A stretch of DNA of 64,000 nucleotides, taken from the NCBI GenBank assembly GCA_930367205.1, contig OV884013.1, positions 116,021,475-116,085,474 on the forward strand. Reading direction: 5' to 3'. The translations under genes and the position numbers were made by a program. Below the pieces are notes generated by a model that ran no database searches, had not been told where the DNA came from, and was given only the letters and a program-made list of their open reading frames with translations. Origin of the DNA: Acanthosoma haemorrhoidale (lineage: Eukaryota; Arthropoda; Insecta; Hemiptera; Acanthosomatidae). This document shows, piece after piece, positions 50,067 to 62,000 of the stretch (position 1 is its first letter; each line of letters begins with the position of its first letter).

Positions 50067-53000
50067 AGAGGTATATTTAGGCCCACACCTTTTTATGATC
50101 TCCGGCCAGCAGCTCATTCAACTGGGATATCAGTTCCAGAGGTATATTTAGGGACCACACCTTTTTATGATCTCCGGCCAGCAGCTCATTTAACTGGGAT
50201 ATAAGTTCCAGAGGTATATTTAGGCCCACACCTTTTTATGATCTCCGGCCAGCAGCTCATTTAACTGGGATATAAGTTCCAGAGGTATATTTAGGCCCAC
50301 ACCTTTTTATGATCTCCGGCCAGCAGCTCATTTAACTGGGATATAAGTTCCAGAGGTATATTTAGGCCCACACCTTTTTATGATCTCCGGCCAGCAGCTC
50401 ATTCAACTGAGATATCAGTTTCAGAGGTATATTTAGGCCCACACCTTTTTATGATCTCCGGCCAGCAGCTCATTTAACTGGGATATAAGTTCCAGAGGTA
50501 TATTTAGGCCCACACCTTTTTATGATCTCCGGCCAGCAGCTCATTCAACTGAGATATAAGTTCCAGAGGTATATTTAGGCCCAAACCTTTTTATGATCTC
50601 CGGCCAGCAGCTCATTTAACTGGGATATAAGTTCCAGAGGTATATTTAGGCCCACACCTTTTTATGATCTCCGGCCAGCAGCTCATTTAACTGGGATATA
50701 AGTTCCAGAGGTATATTTAGGCCCACACCTTTTTATGATCTCCGGCCAGCAGCTCATTCAACTGGGATATAAGTTCCAGAGGTATATTTAGGCCCACACC
50801 TTTTTATGATCTCCGGCCAGCAGCTCATTTAACTGGGATATAAGTTCCAGAGGTATATTTAGGCCCACACCTTTTTATGATCTCCGGCCAGCAGCACATT
50901 TAACTGGGATATAAGTTCCAGAGGTATATTTAGGCCCACACCTTTTTATGATCTCCGGCCAGCAGCACATTTAACTGGGATATAAGTTCCAGAGGTATAT
51001 TTAGGCCCACACCTTTTTATGATCTCCGGCCAGCAGCTCATTTAACTGGGATATAAGTTCCAGAGGTATATTTCGGCCCACACCTTTTTATGATCTCCGG
51101 CCAGCAGCTCATTCAACTGGGATATAAGTTCCAGAGGTATATTTAGGCCCACATCTTTTTATGATCTCCGGCCAGCAGCTCATTTAACTGGGATATAAGT
51201 TCCAGAGGTATATTTAGGCCCACACCTTTTTATGATCTCCGGCCAGCAGCTCATTCAACTGGGATATAAGTTCCAGAGGTATATTTAGGCCCACACCTTT
51301 TTATGATCTCTGGCCAGCAGCTCATTTAACTGGGATATAAGTTCCAGAGGTATATTTAGGCCCACACCTTTTTATGATCTCCGGCCAGAGCTCATTTAAC
51401 TGGGATATAAGTTCCAGAGGTATATTTAGGCCCAAACCTTTTTATGATCTCCGGCCAGCAGCTCATTTAACTGAGATATCAGTTCCAGAGGTATATTTAG
51501 GCCCACACCTTTTTATGATCTCCGGCCAGCAGCTCATTTAACTGGGATATAAGTTCCAGAGGTATATTTAGGCCCACACCTTTTTATGATCTCCGGCCAG
51601 CAGCTCATTTAACTGGGATATAAGTTCCAGAGGTATATTTAGGCCCACACCTTTTTATGATCTCCGGCCAGCAGCTCATTCAACTGGGATATCAGTTCCA
51701 GAGGTATATTTAGGCCCAAACCTTTTTATGATCTCCGGCCAGCAGCTCATTTAACTGGGATATAAGTTCCAGAGGTATATTTCGGCCCACACCTTTTTAT
51801 GATCTCCGGCCAGCAGCTCATTTAACTGGGATATAAGTTCCAGAGGTATATTTAGGCCCACACCTTTTTATGATCTCCGGCCAGCAGCTCATTTAACTGG
51901 GATATAAGTTCCAGAGGTATATTTCGGCCCACACCTTTTTATGATCTCCGGCCAGCAGCTCATTTAACTGGGATATAAGTTCCAGAGGTATATTTAGGCC
52001 CACACCTTTTTATGATCTCCGGCCAGCAGCTCATTTAACTGGGATATAAGTTCCAGAGGTATATTTCGGCCCACACCTTTTTATGATCTCCGGCCAGCAG
52101 CTCATTTCACTGGGATATAAGTTCAAGAGGTATATTTAGGCCCACACCTTTTTATGATCTCCGGCCAGCAGCTCATTCAACTGGGATATAAGTTCCAGAG
52201 GTATATTTAGGCCCACACCTTTTTATGATCTCCGGCCAGAAGCTCATTTAACTGGGATATAAGTTCCAGAGGTATATTTAGGCCCAAACCTTTTTATGAT
52301 CTCCGGCCAGCAGCTCATTTAACTGGGATATAAGTTCCAGAGGTATATTTAGGCCCAAACCTTTTTATGATCTCCGGCCAGCAGCTCATTTAACTGGGAT
52401 ATAAGTTCCAGAGGTATATTTAGGCCCAAACCTTTTTATGATCTCCGGCCAGCAGCTCATTTAACTGAGATATCAGTTCCAGAGGTATATTTAGGCCCAT
52501 ACCTTTTTATGATCTCCGGCCAGCAGCTCATTTAACTGGGATATAAGTTCCAGAGGTATATTTAGGCCCACACCTTTTTATGATCTCCGGCCAGCAGCTC
52601 ATTTAACTGGGATATAAGTTCCAGAGGTATATTTAGGCCCACACCTTTTTATGATCTCCGGCCAGCAGCACATTTAACTGGGATATAAGTTCCAGAGGTA
52701 TATTTAGGCCCACACCTTTTTATGATCTCCGGCCAGCAGCTCATTCAACTGGGATATAAGTTCCAGAGGTATATTTAGGCCCACACCTTTTTATGATCTC
52801 CGGCCAGCAGCTCATTGAACTGGGATATAAGTTCCAGAGGTATATTGAGGCCCACACCTTTTTATGATCTCCGGCCAGCAGCTCATTTAACTGGGATATA
52901 AGTTCCAGAGGTATATTTAGGCCCACACCTTTTTATGATCTCCGGCCAGCAGCTCATTCAACTGAGATATAAGTTCCAGAGGTATATTTAGGCCCAAACC

Positions 53001-56000
53001 TTTTTATGATCTCCGGCCAGCAGCTCATTTAACTGGGATATAAGTTCCAGAGGTATATTTAGGCCCACACCTTTTTATGATCTCCGGCCAGCAGCTCATT
53101 AAACTGGGATATAAGTTCCAGAGGTATATTTAGGCCCACACCTTTTTATGATCTCCGGCCAGCAGCTCATTCAACTGGGATATAAGTTCCAGAGGTATAT
53201 TTAGGCCCACATCCTTTTTATGATCTCCGGCCAGCAGCTCATTTAACTGGGATATAAGTTCCAGAGGTATATTTAGGCCCACACCTTTTTATGATCTCCG
53301 GCCAGCAGCACATTTAACTGGGATATAAGTTCCAGAGGTATATTTAGGCCCACACCTTTTTATGATCTCCGGCCAGCAGCACATTTAACTGGGATATAAG
53401 TTCCAGAGGTATATTTAGGCCCACACCTTTTTATGATCTCCGGCCAGCAGCTCATTTAACTGGGATATAAGTTCCAGAGGTATATTTAGGCCCACACCTT
53501 TTTATGATCTCCGGCCAGCAGCTCATTCAACTGGGATATAAGTTCCAGAGGTATATTTAGGCCCAAACCTTTTTATGATCTCCGGCCAGCAGCTCATTTA
53601 ACTGGGATATAAGTTCCAGAGGTATATTTCGGCCCACACCTTTTTATGATCTCCGGCCAGCAGCTCATTTAACTGGGATATAAGTTCCAGAGGTATATTT
53701 AGGCCCACACCTTTTTATGATCTCCGGCCAGCAGCTCATTTAACTGGGATATAAGTTCCAGAGGTATATTTAGGCCCACACCTTTTTATGATCTCCGGCC
53801 AGCAGCTCATTTAACTGGGATATAAGTTCCAGAGGTATATTTCGGCCCACACCTTTTTATGATCTCCGGCCAGCAGCTCATTCAACTGGGATATCAGTTC
53901 CAGAGGTATATTTAGGCCCAAACCTTTTTATGATCTCCGGCCAGCAGCTCATTTAACTGGGATATAAGTTCCAGAGGTATATTTAGGCCCACACCTTTTT
54001 ATGATCTCCGGCCAGCAGCTCATTCAACTGGGATATAAGTTCCAGAGGTATATTTAGGCCCACACCTTTTTATGATCTCCGGCCAGCAGCTCATTTAACT
54101 GGGATATAAGTTCCAGAGGTATATTTAGGCCCAAACCTTTTTATGATCTCCGGCCAGCAGCTCATTTAACTGGGATATAAGTTCCAGAGGTATATTTAGG
54201 CCCACACCTTTTTATGATCTCCGGCCAGCAGCTCATTTAACTGGGGTATAAGTTCCAGAGGTATATTTAGGCCCACACCTTTTTATGATCTCCGGCCAGC
54301 AGCTCATTTAACTGGGATATAAGTTCCAGAGGTATATTTAGGCCCAAACCTTTTTATGATCTCCGGCCAGCAGCTCATTTAACTGGGATATAAGTTCCAG
54401 AGGTATATTTAGGCCCACACCTTTTTATGATCTCCGGCCAGCAGCTCATTGAACTGGGATATAAGTTCCAGAGGTATATTGAGGCCCACACCTTTTTATG
54501 ATCTCCGGCCAGCAGCTCATTTAACTGGGATATAAGTTCCAGAGGTATATTTAGGCCCACACCTTTTTATGATCTCCGGCCAGCAGCTCATTTAACTGGG
54601 ATATAAGTTCCAGAGGTATATTTAGGCCCACACCTTTTTATGATCTCCGGCCAGCAGCTCATTTAACTGGGATATAAGTTCCAGAGGTATATTTAGGCCC
54701 ACACCTTTTTATGATCTCCGGCCAGCAGCTCATTCAACTGAGATATCAGTTTCAGAGGTATATTTAGGCCCACACCTTTTTATGATCTCCGGCCAGCAGC
54801 TCATTTAACTGGGATATAAGTTCCAGAGGTATATTTAGGCCCACACCTTTTTATGATCTCCGGCCAGCAGCTCATTCAACTGAGATATAAGTTCCAGAGG
54901 TATATTTAGGCCCAAACCTTTTTATGATCTCCGGCCAGCAGCTCATTTAACTGGGATATAAGTTCCAGAGGTATATTTAGGCCCACACCTTTTTATGATC
55001 TCCGGCCAGCAGCTCATTTAACTGGGATATAAGTTCCAGAGGTATATTTAGGCCCACACCTTTTTATGATCTCCGGCCAGCAGCTCATTCAACTGGGATA
55101 TAAGTTCCAGAGGTATATTTAGGCCCACACCTTTTTATGATCTCCGGCCAGCAGCTCATTTAACTGGGATATAAGTTCCAGAGGTATATTTAGGCCCACA
55201 CCTTTTTATGATCTCCGGCCAGCAGCACATTTAACTGGGATATAAGTTCCAGAGGTATATTTAGGCCCACACCTTTTTATGATCTCCGGCCAGCAGCACA
55301 TTTAACTGGGATATAAGTTCCAGAGGTATATTTAGGCCCACACCTTTTTATGATCTCCGGCCAGCAGCTCATTTAACTGGGATATAAGTTCCAGAGGTAT
55401 ATTTCGGCCCACACCTTTTTATGATCTCCGGCCAGCAGCTCATTCAACTGGGATATAAGTTCCAGAGGTATATTTAGGCCCACATCTTTTTATGATCTCC
55501 GGCCAGCAGCTCATTTAACTGGGATATAAGTTCCAGAGGTATATTTAGGCCCACACCTTTTTATGATCTCCGGCCAGCAGCTCATTCAACTGGGATATAA
55601 GTTCCAGAGGTATATTTAGGCCCACACCTTTTTATGATCTCTGGCCAGCAGCTCATTTAACTGGGATATAAGTTCCAGAGGTATATTTAGGCCCACACCT
55701 TTTTATGATCTCCGGCCAGCAGCTCATTTAACTGGGATATAAGTTCCAGAGGTATATTTAGGCCCACACCTTTTTATGATCTCTGGCCAGCAGCTCATTT
55801 AACTGGGATATAAGTTCCAGAGGTATATTTAGGCCCAAACCTTTTTATGATCTCCGGCCAGCAGCTCATTTAACTGGGATATAAGTTCCAGAGGTATATT
55901 TCGGCCCACACCTTTTTATGATCTCCGGCCAGCAGCTCATTTAACTGGGATATAAGTTCCAGAGGTATATTTAGGCCCACACCTTTTTATGATCTCCGGC

Positions 56001-59000
56001 CAGCAGCTCATTTAACTGGGATATAAGTTCCAGACGTATATTTCGGCCCACACCTTTTTATGATCTCCGGCCAGCAGCTCATTTCACTGGGATATAAGTT
56101 CCAGAGGTATATTTAGGCCCACACCTTTTTATGATCTCCGGCCAGCAGCTCATTCAACTAGGATATAAGTTCCAGAGGTATATTTAGGCCCACACCTTTT
56201 TATGATCTCCGGCCAGAAGCTCATTAAACTGGGATATAAGTTCCAGAGGTATATTTAGGCCCAAACCTTTTTATGATCTCCGGCCAGCAGCTCATTCAAC
56301 TGGGATATAAGTTCCAGAGGTATATTTAGGCCCACACCTTTTTATGATCTCCGGCCAGCAGCTCATTCAACTGGGATATAAGTTCCAGAGGTATATTTAG
56401 GCCCACACCTTTTTATGATCTCCGGCCAGCAGCTCATTTAACTGGGATATAAGTTCCAGAGGTATATTTAGGCCCAAACCTTTTTATGATCTCCGGCCAG
56501 CAGCTCATTTAACTGGGATATAAGTTCCAGAGGTATATTTAGGCCCACACCTTTTTATGATCTCCGGCCAGCAGCTCATTTAACTGGGATATAAGTTCCA
56601 GAGGTATATTTAGGCCCACACCTTTTTATGATCTCCGGCCAGCAGCTCATTTAACTGGGATATAAGTTCCAGAGGTATATTTAGGCCCACACCTTTTTAT
56701 GATCTCCGGCCAGCAGCACATTAAACTGGGATATAAGTTCCAGAGGTATATTTAGGCCCACACCTTTTTATGATCTCCGGCCAGCAGCTCATTCAACTGG
56801 GATATAAGTTCCAGAGGTATATTTAGGCCCACATCTTTTTATGATCTCCGGCAAGCAGCTCATTTAACTGGGATATAAGTTCCAGAGGTATATTTAGGCC
56901 CACACCTTTTTATGATCTCCGGCCAGCAGCTCATTTAACTGGGATATAAGTTCCAGAGGTATATTTAGGCCCAAACCTTTTTATGATCTCCGGCCAGCAG
57001 CTCATTTAACTGGGATATAAGTTCCAGAGGTATATTTAGGCCCAAACCTTTTTATGATCTCCGGCCAGCAGCTCATTTAACTGGGATATAAGTTCCAGAG
57101 GTATATTTAGGCCCACACCTTTTTATGATCTCCGGCCAGCAGCTCATTTAACTGGGATATAAGTTCCAGAGGTATATTTAGGCCCAAACCTTTTTATGAT
57201 CTCCGGCCAGCAGCTCATTTAACTGGGATATAAGTTCCAGAGGTATATTTAGGCCCAAACCTTTTTATGATCTCCGGCCAGCAGCTCATTTAACTGGGAT
57301 ATAAGTTCCAGAGGTATATTTAGGCCCACACCTTTTTATGATCTCCGGCCAGCAGCTCATTTAACTGGGATATAAGTTCCAGAGGTATATTTAGGCCCAA
57401 ACCATTTTATGATCTCCGGCCAGCAGCTCATTTAACTGGGATATAAGTTCCAGAGGTATATTTAGGCCCAAACCTTTTTATGATCTCCGGCCAGCAGCTC
57501 ATTTAACTGGGATATAAGTTCCAGAGGTATATTTAGGCCCAAACCTTTTTATGATCTCCGGCCAGCAGCTCATTTAACTGGGATATAAGTTCCAGAGGTA
57601 TATTTAGGCCCACACCTTTTTATGATCTCCGGCCAGCAGCTCATTTAACTGGGATATAAGTTCCAGAGGTATATTTAGGCCCAAACCTTTTTATGATCTC
57701 CGGCCAGCAGCTCATTTAACTGGGATATAAGTTCCAGAGGTATATTTAGGCCCACACCTTTTTATGATCTCCGGCCAGCAGCTCATTTAACTGGGATATA
57801 AGTTCCAGAGGTATATTTAGGCCCAAACCTTTTTATGATCTCCGGCCAGCAGCTCATTTAACTGGGATATAAGTTCCAGAGGTATATTTAGGCCCACACC
57901 TTTTTATGATCTCCGGCCAGCAGCTCATTTAACTGGGATATAAGTTCCAGAGGTATATTTAGGCCCAAACCTTTTTATGATCTCCGGCCAGCAGCTCATT
58001 TAACTGGGATATAAGTTCCAGAGGTATATTTAGGCCCACACCTTTTTATGATCTCCGGCCAGCAGCTCATTTAACTGGGATATAAGTTCCAGAGGTATAT
58101 TTAGGCCCACACCTTTTTATGATCTCCGGCCAGCAGCTCATTTAACTGGGATATAAGTTCCAGAGGTATATTTCGGCCCACACCTTTTTATGATCTCCGG
58201 CCAGCAGCTCATTTAACTGGGATATAAGTTCCAGAGGTATATTTAGGCCCACACCTTTTTATGATCTCCGGCCAGCAGCTCATTTAACTGGGATATAAGT
58301 TCCAGAGGTATATTTAGGCCCACACCTTTTTATGATCTCCGGCCAGCAGCTCATTTAACTGGGATATAAGTTCCAGAGGTATATTTAGGCCCACACCTTT
58401 TTATGATCTCCGGCCAGCAGCTCATTTAACTGGGATATAAGTTCCAGAGGTATATTTAGGCCCACACCTTTTTATGATCTCCGGCCAGCAGCTCATTTAA
58501 CTGGGATATAAGTTCCAGAGGTATATTTCGGCCCACACCTTTTTATGATCTCCGGCCAGCAGCTCATTTAACTGGGATATAAGTTCCAGAGGTATATTTA
58601 GGCCCACACCTTTTTATGATCTCCGGCCAGCAGCTCATTTAACTGGGATATAAGTTCCAGAGGTATATTTAGGCCCAAACCTTTTTATGATCTCCGGCCA
58701 GCAGCTCATTTAACTGGGATATAAGTTCCAGAGGTATATTTAGGCCCAAACCTTTTTATGATCTCCGGCCAGCAGCTCATTTAACTGGGATATAAGTTCC
58801 AGAGGTATATTTAGGCCCACACCTTTTTATGATCTCCGGCCAGCAGCTCATTTAACTGGGATATAAGTTCCAGAGGTATATTTAGGCCCAAACCATTTTA
58901 TGATCTCCGGCCAGCAGCTCATTTAACTGGGATATAAGTTCCAGAGGTATATTTAGGCCCAAACCTTTTTATGATCTCCGGCCAGCAGCTCATTTAACTG

Positions 59001-62000
59001 GGATATAAGTTCCAGAGGTATATTTAGGCCCAAACCTTTTTATGATCTCCGGCCAGGAGCTCATTTAACTGGGATATAAGTTCCAGAGGTATATTTAGGC
59101 CCACACCTTTTTATGATCTCCGGCCAGCAGCTCATTTAACTGGGATATAAGTTCCAGAGGTATATTTAGGCCCAAACCTTTTTATGATCTCCGGCCAGCA
59201 GCTCATTTAACTGGGATATAAGTTCCAGAGGTATATTTAGGCCCACACCTTTTTATGATCTCCGGCCAGCAGCTCATTTAACTGGGATATAAGTTCCAGA
59301 GGTATATTTAGGCCCAAACCTTTTTATGATCTCCGGCCAGCAGCTCATTTAACTGGGATATAAGTTCCAGAGGTATATTTCGGCCCACACCTTTTTATGA
59401 TCTCCGGCCAGCAGCTCATTTAACTGGGATATAAGTTCCAGAGGTATATTTAGGCCCACACCTTTTTATGATCTCCGGCCAGCAGCTCATTTAACTGGGA
59501 TATAAGTTCCAGAGGTATATTTCGGCCCACACCTTTTTATGATCTCCGGCCAGCAGCTCATTTCACTGGGATATAAGTTCCAGAGGTATATTTAGGCCCA
59601 CACCTTTTTATGATCTCCGGCCAGCAGCTCATTCAACTGGGATATAAGTTCCAGAGGTATATTTAGGCCCACACCTTTTTATGATCTCCGGCCAGAAGCT
59701 CATTTAACTGGGATATAAGTTCCAGAGGTATATTTAGGCCCAAACCTTTTTATGATCTCCGGCCAGCAGCTCATTCAACTGGGATATAAGTTCCAGAGGT
59801 ATATTTAGGCCCACACCTTTTTATGATCTCCGGCCAGCAGCTCATTCAACTGGGATATAAGTTCCAGAGGTATATTTAGGCCCACACCTTTTTATGATCT
59901 CCGGCCAGCAGCTCATTTAACTGGGATATAAGTTCCAGAGGTATATTTAGGCCCAAACCTTTTTATGATCTCCGGCCAGCAGCTCATTTAACTGGGATAT
60001 AAGTTCCAGAGGTATATTTAGGCCCAAACCTTTTTATGATCTCCGGCCAGCAGCTCATTTAACTGGGATATAAGTTCCAGAGGTATATTTAGGCCCAAAC
60101 CTTTTTATGATCTCCGGCCAGCAGCTCATTTAACTGGGATATAAGTTCCAGAGGTATATTTAGGCCCACACCTTTTTATGATCTCCGGCCAGCAGCTCAT
60201 TTAACTGGGATATAAGTTCCAGAGGTATATTTAGGCCCAAACCTTTTTATGATCTCCGGCCAGCAGCTCATTTAACTGGGATATAAGTTCCAGAGGTATA
60301 TTTAGGCCCAAACCTTTTTATGATCTCCGGCCAGCAGCTCATTTAACTGGGATATAAGTTCCAGAGGTATATTTAGGCCCAAACCTTTTTATGATCTCCG
60401 GCCAGCAGCTCATTTAACTGGGATATAAGTTCCAGAGGTATATTTAGGCCCACACCTTTTTATGATCTCCGGCCAGCAGCTCATTTAACTGGGATATAAG
60501 TTCCAGAGGTATATTTAGGCCCAAACCATTTTATGATCTCCGGCCAGCAGCTCATTTAACTGGGATATAAGTTCCAGAGGTATATTTAGGCCCAAACCTT
60601 TTTATGATCTCCGGCCAGCAGCTCATTTAACTGGGATATAAGTTCCAGAGGTATATTTAGGCCCAAACCTTTTTATGATCTCCGGCCAGCAGCTCATTTA
60701 ACTGGGATATAAGTTCCAGAGGTATATTTAGGCCCACACCTTTTTATGATCTCCGGCCAGCAGCTCATTTAACTGGGATATAAGTTCCAGAGGTATATTT
60801 AGGCCCAAACCTTTTTATGATCTCCGGCCAGCAGCTCATTTAACTGGGATATAAGTTCCAGAGGTATATTTAGGCCCACACCTTTTTATGATCTCCGGCC
60901 AGCAGCTCATTTAACTGGGATATAAGTTCCAGAGGTATATTTAGGCCCAAACCTTTTTATGATCTCCGGCCAGCAGCTCATTTAACTGGGATATAAGTTC
61001 CAGAGGTATATTTAGGCCCACACCTTTTTATGATCTCCGGCCAGCAGCTCATTTAACTGGGATATAAGTTCCAGAGGTATATTTAGGCCCAAACCTTTTT
61101 ATGATCTCCGGCCAGCAGCTCATTTAACTGGGATATAAGTTCCAGAGGTATATTTAGGCCCAAACCTTTTTATGATCTCCGGCCAGCAGCTCATTTAACT
61201 GGGATATAAGTTTCAGAGGTATATTTAGGCCCACACCTTTTTATGATCTCCGGCCAGCAGCTCATTTAACTGGGATATAAGTTCCAGAGGTATATTTAGG
61301 CCCACACCTTTTTATGATCTCCGGCCAGCAGCTCATTTAACTGGGATATAAGTTCCAGAGGTATATTTAGGCCCACACCTTTTTATGATCTCCGGCCAGC
61401 AGCACATTTAACTGGGATATAAGTTCCAGAGGTATATTTAGGCCCACACCTTTTTATGATCTCCGGCCAGCAGCTCATTCAACTGGGATATAAGTTCCAG
61501 AGGTATATTTAGGCCCACATCTTTTTATGATCTCCGGCAAGCAGCTCATTTAACTGGGATATAAGTTCCAGAGGTATATTTAGGCCCACACCTTTTTATG
61601 ATCTCCGGCCAGCAGCTCATTTAACTGGGATATAAGTTCCAGAGGTATATTTAGGCCCAAACCTTTTTATGATCTCCGGCCAGCAGCTCATTTAACTGGG
61701 ATATAAGTTCCAGAGGTATATTTAGGCCCAAACCTTTTTATGATCTCCGGCCAGCAGCTCATTTAACTGGGATATAAGTTCCAGAGGTATATTTAGGCCC
61801 ACACCTTTTTATGATCTCCGGCCAGCAGCTCATTTAACTGGGATATAAGTTCCAGAGGTATATTTAGGCCCAAACCTTTTTATGATCTCCGGCCAGCAGC
61901 TCATTTAACTGGGATATAAGTTCCAGAGGTATATTTAGGCCCAAACCTTTTTATGATCTCCGGCCAGCAGCTCATTTAACTGGGATATAAGTTCCAGAGG

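Noticed and set aside
52741..52926. Minus-strand protein, also at 54,375-54,560 and 63,534-63,719
   Set aside because: These frames arise only where a T-to-G change removes a stop in three neighbouring 71-bp units; 71 is not a multiple of 3 and nothing is conserved beyond the satellite.
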